Of a DNA stretch of 64,000 nt, positions 35,479 through 45,592 are shown in pieces. Position numbers and translations under genes: made by a program. Numbering within the stretch: the stretch's first letter is position 1; every line of letters starts with the position of its first letter. The DNA lies in the NCBI RefSeq assembly GCF_000227665.2, contig NZ_CP007030.1, positions 1,364,001 through 1,428,000 of the forward strand. Direction: 5' to 3'. Origin of the DNA: Thiomicrospira aerophila AL3 (GTDB lineage: Bacteria; Pseudomonadota; Gammaproteobacteria; Thiomicrospirales; Thiomicrospiraceae). The notes under the pieces were generated by a model, which was not told where the DNA came from, did not search any database, and saw only the letters and a program-made list of their open reading frames with translations.

Positions 35479-36870
35479 CTAAATTCTATCAAATACCGAA
35501 CCTTGTTTAGGTAGGAAGAATTTTTCATAGAGTTTCGACGCATAGTTATTGGTCATACCGGCGATGTAGTCACAAATCACCCGTTTACGCGCCCGTTCAG
35601 ATTCCGCCTGATTAAACTTAGCCAAGGTATTAGCGGGTAATAATCGATCGGCATTGGCCTCAAGTGCTTCAAATAAGGTCATCACAATTAGTTGCCCCTT
35701 GTACTCCATCCCCTTCACTTCGGGAATGGTAATGACATTTTTAAACACGAATTGTTTTAACAGTTCTAACACTTGCGCTTGCGCCGTCGGTAAGCAGGCC
35801 TGGTAACGCAATAATGGATGCGCGAATTGATCACGCTCAATCACAAAAATCTCTTCCACCATAATGCCGACCATTTTCGATACCGCGTGTTTGCGCTGTT
35901 TTGAGCTGCCACTAAACAATCGATCTGTCATGGTGTTATCCCATAAACGATGCGCTATAAAATGCGGATGCGCCATTACTTCGACTTGCCATAAATCTCG
36001 CGTGACCATTTTCATCGCCACCGCATCCTCTAGATCATGGATGCCATAGGCAATGTCATCAGCCAGTTCCATAATCGTGGTGTCAAAGGCTTTAAATTGG
36101 GTACGAACGCGTTGTTTTGATGTGGGATCAATTGGCGGTTTAATGGCTAAAAACACCGCTCGATCCTGCTCACTAAAGGGCGATAACAACCAGTCAACTA
36201 CCGATGCTTCTTCTTGATATAAACACTTGGGCGGATGCCAAGGTTTCATATTCCAGGTTTTAAAGTCGGTGACTGGAGGTAAGTTTAAGCAGGCCTGGTA
36301 GCCGGTATCCAGCGCCACTAAGTCTTCATAAATCGCCGGATATTTCATTACACCTAGCGTTGCACGTCGGGTTAAATCCAAACCGTTTTTAGGCGTGTAT
36401 TCGCCTAAGTAAGCCAAGATTCGTAAGGTTTGCGCATTACCTTCAAAACCACCATGATGACGCATCATGTAGTTAAGCGCCACTTCACCACCATGCCCAA
36501 AGGGTGGATGACCCAGATCATGCGCTAAACAAATCGCTTCAATTAAATAGGGCGAAGGTAACCAGGCCTGGTAATGGTCGGCCTCTTCACGCAAGGCTAA
36601 ATGCTCTACAATACCTGAGCCAATTTGCGCCACTTCCATTGAATGGGTCAAACGCGTGCGAAAAAAATCCGACTCATTTAAGCCAAAAATTTGCGTTTTG
36701 GACTGCAAACGCCGAAAGGAGGCAGAATGAATAACACGAGCGCGATCACGTTGGTAGGCCATGTGCGGTGGGCGCGCCGACTTACGTGCCGGATCAAGCA
36801 TTTCGGTATATTTTTCAACCCAAATACATGCGTCATCCTGACTGAAGGTTGCGTCACCCATCGCCATCAC
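35479..36870 (-). CDS. dgt: Deoxyguanosinetriphosphate triphosphohydrolase-like protein
   Basis: 463 residues. HD-superfamily dNTPase that removes triphosphate from dGTP or other dNTPs. The metal site is visible as LTHSMEVAQ, CLAHDLGHPPFGHGGE and MELADDIAYGIHDLEDA. The ATG lies directly after the gltX stop and several ATGs (MMAMG) are close together, so the exact start is uncertain by three codons. It forms an operon with gltX. Contains CAGGCCTG at 35795, 36290 and 36563. Confidence 0.9.
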   Translation of the reverse strand: MMAMGDATFSQDDACIWVEKYTEMLDPARKSARPPHMAYQRDRARVIHSASFRRLQSKTQIFGLNESDFFRTRLTHSMEVAQIGSGIVEHLALREEADHYQAWLPSPYLIEAICLAHDLGHPPFGHGGEVALNYMMRHHGGFEGNAQTLRILAYLGEYTPKNGLDLTRRATLGVMKYPAIYEDLVALDTGYQACLNLPPVTDFKTWNMKPWHPPKCLYQEEASVVDWLLSPFSEQDRAVFLAIKPPIDPTSKQRVRTQFKAFDTTIMELADDIAYGIHDLEDAVAMKMVTRDLWQVEVMAHPHFIAHRLWDNTMTDRLFSGSSKQRKHAVSKMVGIMVEEIFVIERDQFAHPLLRYQACLPTAQAQVLELLKQFVFKNVITIPEVKGMEYKGQLIVMTLFEALEANADRLLPANTLAKFNQAESERARKRVICDYIAGMTNNYASKLYEKFFLPKQGSVFDRI

Positions 36871-38283
36871 TTAGCCTTGCTCTGCCCGGGCGGCGATAAA
36901 ATCCAACGCCATTTGCAAGCGTGCAATACAACGATGCTGACCAATTAACGCCGCTGTTGCGTCAATAGAGGGCGACTGCCCGGCGCCTGTTATCGCGACT
37001 CGCAAGGGCATCCCCACCTTGCCCATGCCAATATCTAGCTCGGTCGCAGTACCTTGAATCGCTTGATGAATGCTTGCGGTATCCCAGGTTTTTAACTCGC
37101 TAAATTTTTGTAACAACTTAGCCAATGGTTCAGCCGCCACCGGGCGCAAATGCTTTTTAGCCGCATCGGCATCAAACTCACTGAAATCTTGGTAAAAATA
37201 AAGTGCACTATCAGCCATTTCAACCAAATTACGCGCACGCTCACGTAATAAATCTGCCACTTGATCTAATGCGGGGCCTTGCGATAAATCACAGCCACGT
37301 TCAGCCATAAAATGCGACAAATGTCTTGCTAAATGCGCGGCGGGAGCCTGTTGAATATGCTGTTGACTCACCCACAAGCATTTTTCGTCGTTAAAGGTCG
37401 AAGGCGCGGCATTGACCGCGTCTAAATCAAAGGCTTCAACCATCTGATCCATCGAGAAGATCTCTTGATCACCGTGCGACCAGCCCAATCGAATTAGATA
37501 GTTAAGTAGCGCTTCGGGTAAATAGCCCTCTTCTTTATATTGCAATACGCTGACTGCACCATGACGTTTTGACAAGCGCGCACCATCTGGGCCTAACACC
37601 ATAGGAATATGCGCATATTTTGGAATCGGCGCGCCTAGCGCTTTGAGAATATTAATTTGGCGTGGCGTATTATTTAAATGATCATCACCGCGAATAACAT
37701 GGGTAATACCCATGTCCCAGTCGTCAACCACCACGGTTAGGTTATAAGTCGGCGTACCATCAGAACGGGCAATAATTAAGTCATCAATTTCGGCATTTTT
37801 GACCGTCACCTGGCCTTTAACCATATCATCAATTACCACTTCACCATCCAGCGGGTTTTTAAAGCGCACAACCGGTTTAATGCCTTCAGGTGGCGTACCG
37901 GTAAAATTACGGTAGCGACCATCATAACGGGGTTTTTCACCGTTCAATCGTTGCTGTTCACGCATCGCATCTAGCTCTTCCGGCGTGGCATAACAATAAT
38001 AGGCATCACCCTGCGCAATCAATTGCGCGATAACCGCCTTGTAACGTTCAAAATGATGGGTTTGAAAAAAAGGACCCTGATCATAATCCAAACCAAGCCA
38101 AGCCATCCCTTCCAAAATAGCATTCACTGATTCTTGTGTGGAGCGCTCGAGATCTGTGTCTTCGATTCGTAAAATAAACTCGCCGCCCATTTTGCGTGCA
38201 TATAACCATGAAAATAAGGCGGTACGGACGCCGCCAATGTGTAAATAACCGGTTGGACTTGGGGCAAATCGAGTGCGAATCAC
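36871..38283 (-). CDS. gltX: Glutamyl-tRNA synthetase
   Basis: 470 residues, full length. Class I synthetase with the HIGH-type motif [11 protein letters not shown] and the KMSKS-type motif [11 protein letters not shown]. It charges tRNA-Glu. The stop abuts the dGTPase start. The 260-bp gap upstream separates it from the divergent ABC transporter operon and carries that operon's regulatory sites. Confidence 0.97.
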   Translation of the reverse strand: MIRTRFAPSPTGYLHIGGVRTALFSWLYARKMGGEFILRIEDTDLERSTQESVNAILEGMAWLGLDYDQGPFFQTHHFERYKAVIAQLIAQGDAYYCYATPEELDAMREQQRLNGEKPRYDGRYRNFTGTPPEGIKPVVRFKNPLDGEVVIDDMVKGQVTVKNAEIDDLIIARSDGTPTYNLTVVVDDWDMGITHVIRGDDHLNNTPRQINILKALGAPIPKYAHIPMVLGPDGARLSKRHGAVSVLQYKEEGYLPEALLNYLIRLGWSHGDQEIFSMDQMVEAFDLDAVNAAPSTFNDEKCLWVSQQHIQQAPAAHLARHLSHFMAERGCDLSQGPALDQVADLLRERARNLVEMADSALYFYQDFSEFDADAAKKHLRPVAAEPLAKLLQKFSELKTWDTASIHQAIQGTATELDIGMGKVGMPLRVAITGAGQSPSIDATAALIGQHRCIARLQMALDFIAARAEQG

Positions 38284-38414
38284 AGCAAACTCCTTTACAT
38301 AAAATGAGACTGAATTATAACCATCCTTAGCCGTTAAAGCGACTATTGCTTAGCGCACTGAACTCAAACCAATACCCACAAACAAAATTACAATTACTTA
38401 CAAATAATTACAAT

Positions 38415-38464
38415 ATGTTTATTTTTGTTATTTTTTGCACTAAAAATATGACGAAAATAAACAT
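38415..38464. promoter_or_regulatory. Inverted repeat upstream of the sigma54 promoter, candidate enhancer
   Basis: ATGTTTATTTT at 38415-38425 and its exact inverse AAAATAAACAT at 38454-38464, 28 bp apart, in an AT-rich stretch. It lies 30-80 bp upstream of the -24/-12 element, where activator sites of sigma54 promoters usually lie. Confidence 0.5.
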
Positions 38465-38495
38465 AAACCATTGAAAAATATGCAAATTTTATCCA

Positions 38496-38511
38496 TGGCA
38501 TAACGGTAGCT
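38496..38511 (+). promoter_or_regulatory. Sigma54 (-24/-12) promoter of the ABC transporter operon
   Basis: TGGCATAACGGTAGCT: GG and GC are separated by exactly 10 bases, and TGGCA plus TAGC compare well with the TGGCAC-N5-TTGC consensus. It sits 33 bp before the ATPase ATG, and a sigma54 activator is encoded in the same operon. Confidence 0.65.
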
Positions 38512-38544
38512 AATTCATCAATAAGAATAACTAATTGATGAGTA

Positions 38545-39324
38545 ATGGCCATGAGCGCACAAAATAGTAAAGTTTGGATTGCCGAGTTATCTCACACGTT
38601 TAAAAAACAACCCCACCCGACGCTAGTTAACATCAATTTGAGCGTGAACCAAGGTGAAAAAATTGCACTAATTGGACGCAGTGGCTGTGGTAAATCAACC
38701 TTACTGCAAATGATAGCAGGCCTGCTGATTCCCTCTGATGGCGCCGTGCGTATTAGCGGACACACGGTCACTAAACCCAGTGCCAAATGGAACATGATGT
38801 TTCAAAAACCCTCGCTATACCCTTGGATGACCGTGCGAGAAAACGCTGCACTGGGGCTGGTATTTGCCGGAACCTACAAGAAAAACCCTGAGTATGTTGA
38901 AAAACTTTTGGATATGGTGGGTTTAACCGAGCATAAAGATAAAAACGTTCAACAACTCTCCGGTGGCCAACAACAGCGCGTGGCGCTGGCACGGTCTCTC
39001 GCCACAGATCCGGATATTTTACTACTCGATGAACCTTTCTCAGCTCTCGATGCCTTTACTCGCACCAGTCTGCAAAACGAAGTCGCAGAGATTTGTGATC
39101 GCAGCAACATTACGCTGATTATCGTCACCCATGACATCGAAGAAGCGATTGCGATGTCTGATAGGGTGATAATCATGAGCCACAACCCAGGTGAAATTGT
39201 CGGCGAACTGCATGTTCCCTTAGCCTTTCCACGCAATCGCGGTGCTGAAGAATTCTCAGCATTGCGCGACCAACTTTTCAAACAGTTTGAACAGATTGAT
39301 CAACTCAAAAAGCAATCTGCCTAA
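38545..39324 (+). CDS. ABC transporter ATPase, NitT/TauT (SsuB/NrtD-like)
   Basis: 259 residues. Walker A GRSGCGKST, Q loop, signature LSGGQQQR, Walker B LLLDEPFSALD and the switch His in VTHDIEEA are all present. It energises import of a small anion across the inner membrane with the permease and binding protein that follow. The family covers nitrate, taurine, alkanesulfonate and bicarbonate importers; the substrate cannot be fixed from the ATPase. First gene of the operon behind the sigma54 promoter. CAGGCCTG at 38717. Confidence 0.88.
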   Translation: MAMSAQNSKVWIAELSHTFKKQPHPTLVNINLSVNQGEKIALIGRSGCGKSTLLQMIAGLLIPSDGAVRISGHTVTKPSAKWNMMFQKPSLYPWMTVRENAALGLVFAGTYKKNPEYVEKLLDMVGLTEHKDKNVQQLSGGQQQRVALARSLATDPDILLLDEPFSALDAFTRTSLQNEVAEICDRSNITLIIVTHDIEEAIAMSDRVIIMSHNPGEIVGELHVPLAFPRNRGAEEFSALRDQLFKQFEQIDQLKKQSA

Positions 39325-39352
39325 ATTTACCCCCACCCTAAGGAGCAGCACC

Positions 39353-40615
39353 ATGAAAATTAAACCTGACCAACTCCTCGTTGAGGATAGCTTTTTAAAC
39401 CCTAATGACTATCACTTTAACCAAACAAAAGGCCGTCGTGACTTTATCCTAGACTCAATGGCCGCTGCTGGTGGTTTAGCCGCCGCCTTTAGTTTACCCA
39501 ATGCGATGGCCAACGCAGCACCATTTGATGATGTGGTTAAGATTGGCTACATTCCGATTACCGACGCTACGATTCTACTCGTTGCGCACGCGATGGGCTA
39601 TTTTGAAGAAGAAGGCCTTAAGGTAGAAAAACCGACCCTTATCCGTGGCTGGTCACCTTTAATTGAAGGCTTCGCCGCTCGCCGTTTTAACCTCGTCCAC
39701 TTTTTAAAACCGATTCCCATTTGGATGCGCTACAACAATAACTACCCTGTTAAGGTCACCAGTTGGGCACATACCAATGGATCAGGCCTGGTCGTTGGTC
39801 GCCATATTAATGCCACCCAGTTTAGCGAACTTGGCGGACTCCAAGTTGCCGTACCCTACTGGTATTCGATGCATAATGTGGTGTTACAAATGGGCTTGCG
39901 TGAAGCAGGTTTAGAGCCTGTTATTCAACCTCAAAACGCGCCGCTCAAACCCAATCAGGTTAACCTGCAAATCATGCCACCACCTGATATGCCGCCTGCC
40001 CTAGCTGCACGAAAAATTGATGCCTACATCGTGGCTGAGCCGTTCAATGCAGCGGGCGAAATCTTGGCCGGTGCCAAAATGTTACGCTTTACCGGTGACA
40101 TTTGGAAAAACCACCCTTGTTGCGTGGTCTGTATGCATGAAGAACAAGTGGAACAGCAAAAAGTCTGGACCCAAAAAGTCATGAATGCGGTTGTTAAAGG
40201 TGCGCTTTATGCCCAGGAAAACAAAGAGGAAGTGGCCGTCATGCTTTCGCGTGAAGGTAAAAACCGCTATTTGCCAATGACCGCTGAAGTCGTGTTAAAG
40301 GCCATGACCGATTACAATTTTGATAACTACCAAGCGCCCCATGCCATACGCAATGAAAACTGGGATGTAGGGCGCATTGATTTCAACCCATGGCCCTATC
40401 CATCGGCCACCAAGCTTATTATTGATAAAATGCGTGAGACCCTCGTCGGGGGCGATAAAACCTTCCTTGAAAATCTTACCAGTGATTTTGTGGCAAACGA
40501 CCTGGTCAATTATGACTATGTTAAAAACGCTATGGATAAGCACAATGCTTGGACTAGAATCAAAGATATTGACCCAAACAACCCCTTTGAACGTGAAGAG
40601 GTGGTTAAATTATGA
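39353..40615 (+). CDS. Twin-arginine ABC substrate-binding protein, NitT/TauT type
   Basis: 420 residues from ATG 39353, which has AAGGAG; the longer frame to 39242 lies in the ATPase gene. The N-terminus has GRRDFILDSMAAAGG, a Tat signal, and likely cleavage near AMANA. The mature part is an NrtA/SsuA-like periplasmic domain: VKIGYIPITDATILLVAHAMGYFEEEGL and KIDAYIVAEPFNAAGEILAG. Tat export suggests folding or cofactor binding before export. The ligand is unknown; CmpA/NrtA-type and sulfonate-type proteins are both compatible. CAGGCCTG at 39783. Confidence 0.82.
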   Translation: MKIKPDQLLVEDSFLNPNDYHFNQTKGRRDFILDSMAAAGGLAAAFSLPNAMANAAPFDDVVKIGYIPITDATILLVAHAMGYFEEEGLKVEKPTLIRGWSPLIEGFAARRFNLVHFLKPIPIWMRYNNNYPVKVTSWAHTNGSGLVVGRHINATQFSELGGLQVAVPYWYSMHNVVLQMGLREAGLEPVIQPQNAPLKPNQVNLQIMPPPDMPPALAARKIDAYIVAEPFNAAGEILAGAKMLRFTGDIWKNHPCCVVCMHEEQVEQQKVWTQKVMNAVVKGALYAQENKEEVAVMLSREGKNRYLPMTAEVVLKAMTDYNFDNYQAPHAIRNENWDVGRIDFNPWPYPSATKLIIDKMRETLVGGDKTFLENLTSDFVANDLVNYDYVKNAMDKHNAWTRIKDIDPNNPFEREEVVKL

Positions 40616-41448
40616 TGAAATCAACCACGCTGCCCCCCAGCGTGGCTTTTGGCCACCTGGGGATTAAAAAATTTAAGGCCATGCCAGCATGGTCACATAA
40701 TCTACTCTATGCCACCTTAGGTATGTTAATGCTATTAGCGGTATGGTGGTTTGGCGGCTGGCTGATTGCCTCCAACCCAGATACCGCCACCTTTGCTGGT
40801 TTTGGACCCGGCCCGGCATTTGCTGCACTCTATGAACTTGTCGCATCAGGCAGTATTTGGCAAACCATTTGGTCGAGCTTGTATCGGATTTTAATTGGTC
40901 TATTTTGGGCGATTGTCATAGGCGTTCCTGTCGGGGTTTTGATTGGGTATTACGCGGTAGCGCGCCAAGTAGCCAATATGCCTTTTCAATTTTTACGCAT
41001 GATTAGTCCACTAGCCTGGATGCCGATTGCGGTACTGGTCTTTGCTAGCTGGGATAACGCGATTATCTTTTTAATAACCATCGCTGCGGTTTGGCCGATT
41101 ATTTTCGGTACGGCGCATGGTGTACAGCGCATTGACCCACTCTGGTTTAAAGTCGCACATAACTTGGGAGCAGATGGAACCCAAATGCTCACGCGGGTGA
41201 TTATGCCGGCGATTGCACAAGATGTATTTGCCGGCATTCGATTGGCGGTTGGCGTCGCTTGGGTAGTGTTAGTTCCAGCAGAATACCTCGGGGTCACCAG
41301 TGGGTTAGGCTATGCTATTAATGATGCTCGAGATACGCTAGACTATGACAAACTAGCCGCTATTGTTATCGTGATCGGTATTATTGGCTTTATGCTTGAT
41401 AGTATTGGCGCAAAACTGATTAAAATGTATAGCTGGAAAATGGAATAA
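40612..41448 (+). CDS. ABC transporter permease, NitT/TauT type
   Basis: 278 residues with about six membrane helices and the EAA coupling loop AHNLGADGTQMLTRVIMP. It forms the import channel with the preceding ATPase and binding protein. The start overlaps the binding-protein stop (ATGA). Followed at 9 bp by the sigma54 activator gene, so all four genes form one operon. Confidence 0.88.
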   Translation: MMKSTTLPPSVAFGHLGIKKFKAMPAWSHNLLYATLGMLMLLAVWWFGGWLIASNPDTATFAGFGPGPAFAALYELVASGSIWQTIWSSLYRILIGLFWAIVIGVPVGVLIGYYAVARQVANMPFQFLRMISPLAWMPIAVLVFASWDNAIIFLITIAAVWPIIFGTAHGVQRIDPLWFKVAHNLGADGTQMLTRVIMPAIAQDVFAGIRLAVGVAWVVLVPAEYLGVTSGLGYAINDARDTLDYDKLAAIVIVIGIIGFMLDSIGAKLIKMYSWKME

Positions 41449-41457
41449 TGAGTACGC

Positions 41458-43077
41458 ATGAACCCATCAAAATCGCAAGACACGGCTAACGAATCCGAGT
41501 TTACCGTCATCAAACAAGCGGCCATGCAAATTGAGTTGGCCGCTGATCCTGATCAAGCCATCTATAACATTCTCAGCATCTGTTCTCGCCAAATGGGCCT
41601 AAACCGAGGGCGCGTTTTCTTAAAAGAAGCCAATAGCGATTGGTTATTTGCCGCCTATAGTTATGGTCTGACCCCTTTAGAAATCGAGCGCAGCCGTTTC
41701 CACCTGAAAGAAGGTATTACCGGTAAGGTCATGGCGACCGGACAAGCCGCGGTGGTACCCGACATTGACCTAGAGGAAGACTATTTATTTAGAACGGTGG
41801 ATCGCGCAGCCCTGCCCCAAGAACCCGTCGCCTTCTTTGCGCTACCTTTAATTAGAAAGCAAAAAACTGTCGGTGTACTCACGTTTAACCGCCTGAAAAA
41901 CCGCCAGCGCTCCTATGACCGTGATTTAGCCTTCTTAAAAATCATGGCCACCTTTATTAGTGAAATTTTGGCAGTCCATCAACTGATTGAACAACAAACG
42001 CAGCATCTAAAACACGAAAATGAACAACTACGTCAAGTGGCTTTAGGTCAAGGCAGCCAGTATGGCATTATTGGTGAAAGCTTGGCCTTAACCCAGGCAC
42101 TGGATAAAGCCGCGCGTGCCGCCGCCACGCCCGTAACAGTGATGCTAAAGGGCGAATCAGGTACAGGTAAAGAAAAGTTTTCGCGGATGGTGCATCGAGC
42201 CAGTCACCGCAAAGACGGTCCCTTTATTGCGATTAACTGCGCGGCTATTCCTAAAGATTTAATTGAAGCCGAGTTGTTTGGTTATGAAAAAGGTAGCTTT
42301 ACCGGTGCTCATCAACAAAAGAAAGGTAAATTTGAACTGGCCAACAAAGGCACGCTGTTTTTAGATGAAATTGGTGATTTAGATCTTGACCTTCAGTCGA
42401 AATTACTGCGCGTACTTGAAGAAAAATCGGTGACTCGACTTGGCGGGGTCGAACCAGTTGCGTTAGATGTGCGTATCATTGTGGCCTCGCATAAAGATTT
42501 ACAACAAGCGGTCAATGATGGCCGTTTCCGGCTCGATTTATTCTATCGCTTAAATGTATTTCCGATTGACTTGCCACCCTTGCGAGAGCGTCATGGCGAT
42601 GTGCGCATTCTCGCGCGCCATTTTTTAGACTTAACCAATCAAGACTACCATTCAAATGTTGTACTAGCCCGTGAAACGCTGGGGTACTTTGAGCAATATG
42701 ATTGGCCGGGGAATATTCGCCAACTTGAGAATGTCATCAAACGCGCAGTATTAATGGCCAATGAGCATGGCATCGTATCGGTTGCGACTATCCAAAACAT
42801 TTTAAATGATGAGCGCGGCATTACCCATGACACAGATATGACTAAGGGACAAGCACCGACACCTTTAATGCAAAGTCAACTCACCCCGCCCGTTCAGGAT
42901 TTTCAACAACATACCACCGATACCCTTACCAGGTCTTACTGGAAGGTTAATCAAGAAGATGCCGATATGTTGCAAGCGGCACTTAAACAAGCGCGCGGCA
43001 ATAAAACCCGCGCCGCAAAACTATTAAACATGACGCCACGTCAGTTAAGTTACCGCCTTGAAAAACTAGGCATTTAA
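41458..43077 (+). CDS. GAF-domain sigma54-dependent activator
   Basis: 539 residues. An N-terminal GAF domain (about 20-175) senses a signal. The AAA+ domain has Walker A GESGTGKE, the sigma54-contact loop GSFTGA (Ser in place of the usual Ala) and Walker B TLFLDEIGDL. A C-terminal Fis-type HTH ends RAAKLLNMTPRQLSYRLEKLGI. It should open the -24/-12 promoters seen at 38496 and possibly 46181. It ends 10 bp from the convergent rubredoxin-reductase gene. Being last in the operon it activates, it may form a positive loop. Confidence 0.92.
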   Translation: MNPSKSQDTANESEFTVIKQAAMQIELAADPDQAIYNILSICSRQMGLNRGRVFLKEANSDWLFAAYSYGLTPLEIERSRFHLKEGITGKVMATGQAAVVPDIDLEEDYLFRTVDRAALPQEPVAFFALPLIRKQKTVGVLTFNRLKNRQRSYDRDLAFLKIMATFISEILAVHQLIEQQTQHLKHENEQLRQVALGQGSQYGIIGESLALTQALDKAARAAATPVTVMLKGESGTGKEKFSRMVHRASHRKDGPFIAINCAAIPKDLIEAELFGYEKGSFTGAHQQKKGKFELANKGTLFLDEIGDLDLDLQSKLLRVLEEKSVTRLGGVEPVALDVRIIVASHKDLQQAVNDGRFRLDLFYRLNVFPIDLPPLRERHGDVRILARHFLDLTNQDYHSNVVLARETLGYFEQYDWPGNIRQLENVIKRAVLMANEHGIVSVATIQNILNDERGITHDTDMTKGQAPTPLMQSQLTPPVQDFQQHTTDTLTRSYWKVNQEDADMLQAALKQARGNKTRAAKLLNMTPRQLSYRLEKLGI

Positions 43078-43087
43078 AACACACTAT

Positions 43088-44461
43088 TTAACACACTAAG
43101 CCTTGATATTTATGTGCGGCTTGGGTGACGAGTTCACCGGATAGCACAAAGCCTTTGAGCTGGTCGCTTACCAGATAATTCAACGCCAAGTCTTGCTGAT
43201 CCAAAGGTTGTGCGAGTGTCCAGCGTCCACCCTGCAGCTGATGTTTTCTTAAAGGCGGACAACTTACTATCGCAAAGGAAGGGGTTTTAGTCTTAATTAA
43301 TGCCGGTTTAAGCTCAAATTTCGCCTCTTGCCCCATTAAGTGCTGTGCAATCACATGGGCCTGGCGCCGTATCGGCTCTAAATAAGCTTGAGTCTCATCT
43401 TCAAACTCTACACAATCCCCTAGCGCATAAATATACTCATTTGATGTTTGCAGCTGCTCGTTGACTACAATGCCACGTCCAATCAGCAGGCCTGCTTTTT
43501 GCGCCAGGGTAATACTGGGTTGTAACCCTATAGCGGATAAGACTAAATCCGCAGTAATCACCTGACCTTGGTGGGTATGAAGCTGGTAGCCTTGGCCGAT
43601 TGACTCAACAGCTTTCACACGGGTTTGATAATAAATCGTCATACGCTTCGCAGCTAGATGGGTTGCTAAACGCTGTGCAATCGCCTCAGGTAACACGCTC
43701 GATAGCAGCTGCGAACCGCGTGCGATTAAAGTCACCGCAATACCCTGCGACATTAAATCTTCAGCCAATTCAACGGCAATTAACCCACTTCCCATAATAG
43801 CAACCTGTTGCTTACCAGCTAACTGAGCACGAAAGCGTTTGTAACCCGCTAAATCATTAATACTCATCACATCATTGGCCGCATCACCCTCTAAATCCGG
43901 TTTTACCGGCGAGGCACCGGTTGCTAAGATCAACTTATCGTAAGAAACCATACCGGTTGTGGTGGTCAATTTCTGGCGTTGCGTATTAATAGCGGTAACG
44001 CGTGAACGAATTTTGAGCGTCATTTGTAAATTTTTGGCTTTTTCAGCACCAGACATGTCAACTAAGTCTTCAGCTGAGCGTCTTTGCGACAAGGCCATAG
44101 ACAATGCCGGTTTTGAATAAAAGGCCCCATCACAGGCGGTAATCATCGTAATATTAACCAGCGGATCTTGGGCACGAATTTTTTCAGCCACTGTCCAACC
44201 CGCATAGCCTGCCCCCACAATCACCACGCTGGGTGCTGCAGATTGTTTAACCTTGACCGATGCGGCCACCGCTGCCACTTTCGGTTTATCATCAATGAGC
44301 ACAAAGTCAGACTTAGATACCAAACACAGAGGGCAATACCAATCGTCGGGTATGTCTTCAAATCGCGTGCCGGGGGCGAGTCCACTATCTGGGTCGCCCT
44401 CGGCTTCGTCGTAGATCAAACCACAGGTTTTACAAATATACTTTTGATATGGACGGGACAT
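43088..44461 (-). CDS. Rubredoxin fused to an FAD-dependent NAD(P)H:rubredoxin reductase
   Basis: 457 residues. Residues 1-55 are a rubredoxin with the two iron-binding pairs CKTCG and CPLC. The rest is a pyridine nucleotide-disulfide reductase-type flavoprotein: [17 protein letters not shown], a second Rossmann site [17 protein letters not shown] and YALGDCVEF near the end. The fusion would pass electrons from NAD(P)H to the rubredoxin and then to a partner. Its operon neighbour, the acyl-CoA dehydrogenase-like flavoprotein, is the likely partner. CAGGCCTG at 43497. Confidence 0.88.
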   Translation of the reverse strand: MSRPYQKYICKTCGLIYDEAEGDPDSGLAPGTRFEDIPDDWYCPLCLVSKSDFVLIDDKPKVAAVAASVKVKQSAAPSVVIVGAGYAGWTVAEKIRAQDPLVNITMITACDGAFYSKPALSMALSQRRSAEDLVDMSGAEKAKNLQMTLKIRSRVTAINTQRQKLTTTTGMVSYDKLILATGASPVKPDLEGDAANDVMSINDLAGYKRFRAQLAGKQQVAIMGSGLIAVELAEDLMSQGIAVTLIARGSQLLSSVLPEAIAQRLATHLAAKRMTIYYQTRVKAVESIGQGYQLHTHQGQVITADLVLSAIGLQPSITLAQKAGLLIGRGIVVNEQLQTSNEYIYALGDCVEFEDETQAYLEPIRRQAHVIAQHLMGQEAKFELKPALIKTKTPSFAIVSCPPLRKHQLQGGRWTLAQPLDQQDLALNYLVSDQLKGFVLSGELVTQAAHKYQGLVC

Positions 44462-44470
44462 CGTTAACTC

Positions 44471-45547
44471 CTAGGCGGCATCCAGGCGCGCCAATTCTTT
44501 ACGTAAATGCTTAATGGACGGGGTCACTATAATCACAAAGTAAGCTTCACGCTGTTTACGCTGGGCCGGCGCATCTAAAATATAGCCTTTGGCGCCGCAA
44601 TGTTGCATCACCGCATCCGCTGCACGTTTAGCAAACTCAGACCCCAACAATCTTGCCTCTAATACCTGACGTAAATAATCAGTCGATGAATCAAAAGGCG
44701 TAGCGGCAATATCAGCAATCATCGCTTTGACATCATCCAGCTCTTCTTGCAACTCATCAGGGCGATCATCAAGGTAAACATTGATTTCACCCAGAGTTAA
44801 ATCAGCCTTGTGCATTTCATCAATACAGCCTTGGATAACACCCAATGCCATACCGGTTTGCAATAAAATAAAGCCTGCTTTAATTTTGCTTAGATAAGGC
44901 TTAATCGGGTCGGCCAACAGATAACGTTTCGGTAAAAAAGCATTTTCAAAAATAAGTGCGTAAGTACCCGAACCTTCCATACCCGCAAAGGACACCATTT
45001 GTTTCATGGTTAAACCAGGCAGATTACAGGGCACCAGTGCCATCACATCTTTCTGCCCTACTTCACTTTTTACGGTAAAAATGGAACCGAAAAAGTGTTT
45101 ATCACTCTTATCTAACAGGTTGGATACCCATGGCAAAGTGCCATTGATGATATAACCGTCTTCGGTCTCAACCGCGCTTAACTTCAGCTCCTCAATCCCC
45201 GAAAAATACTTCATAGGATTGGACAGCGCGGTTGCGCCATAAACCTCACCGGCCACCATTTTGGGTAGAATCTCTGTTTTTAACCACTCATTATCGGAGT
45301 TCTCGATATACCAGCAGCACACATCATGTGCCCACATCATAAATCCGGTTGTCATACATTCGCGTGATACGTCGGCCATAGCACTAATCGCCGCAAACAA
45401 ATCCGTTTCGCCGCCATTTAAAGAAGCAATATGCGGCTTGAAGGCACCAGCTTGACCCAGTTTTGCCAATATATCCGTGGTGTAGTGACCGTGGTCAATC
45501 GAAACAACTTTGGGTTTTAATTCATTTTTAACGATATCAGCAATCAT
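44471..45547 (-). CDS. Acyl-CoA dehydrogenase-like flavoprotein, atypical active site
   Basis: 358 residues, slightly short for the family. The N-terminal helical part, the central strand domain (GATALSNPMKYFSG, GYIINGTLPWVSN) and the C-terminal QHCGAKGYILDAPAQRKQRE region match acyl-CoA dehydrogenases. Where medium-chain enzymes have the catalytic Glu in IYEGT, this protein reads IVTPS, so ordinary acyl-CoA oxidation is doubtful. The same fold includes flavin monooxygenases for organosulfur compounds (DszC, SfnC type), which is an alternative. Same operon as the rubredoxin reductase (9 bp away) and the OsmC-like gene. Confidence 0.75.
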   Translation of the reverse strand: MIADIVKNELKPKVVSIDHGHYTTDILAKLGQAGAFKPHIASLNGGETDLFAAISAMADVSRECMTTGFMMWAHDVCCWYIENSDNEWLKTEILPKMVAGEVYGATALSNPMKYFSGIEELKLSAVETEDGYIINGTLPWVSNLLDKSDKHFFGSIFTVKSEVGQKDVMALVPCNLPGLTMKQMVSFAGMEGSGTYALIFENAFLPKRYLLADPIKPYLSKIKAGFILLQTGMALGVIQGCIDEMHKADLTLGEINVYLDDRPDELQEELDDVKAMIADIAATPFDSSTDYLRQVLEARLLGSEFAKRAADAVMQHCGAKGYILDAPAQRKQREAYFVIIVTPSIKHLRKELARLDAA

Positions 45548-45592
45548 CTTGCGCTCCTAAGCCTGGCTTAGCCAGGCGTCATTCAATAAGGG

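Noticed and set aside
39242-39352. N-terminal extension of the ABC binding protein
   Set aside because: It lies inside the ATPase gene; the ATG at 39353 has AAGGAG and starts just before the Tat signal.
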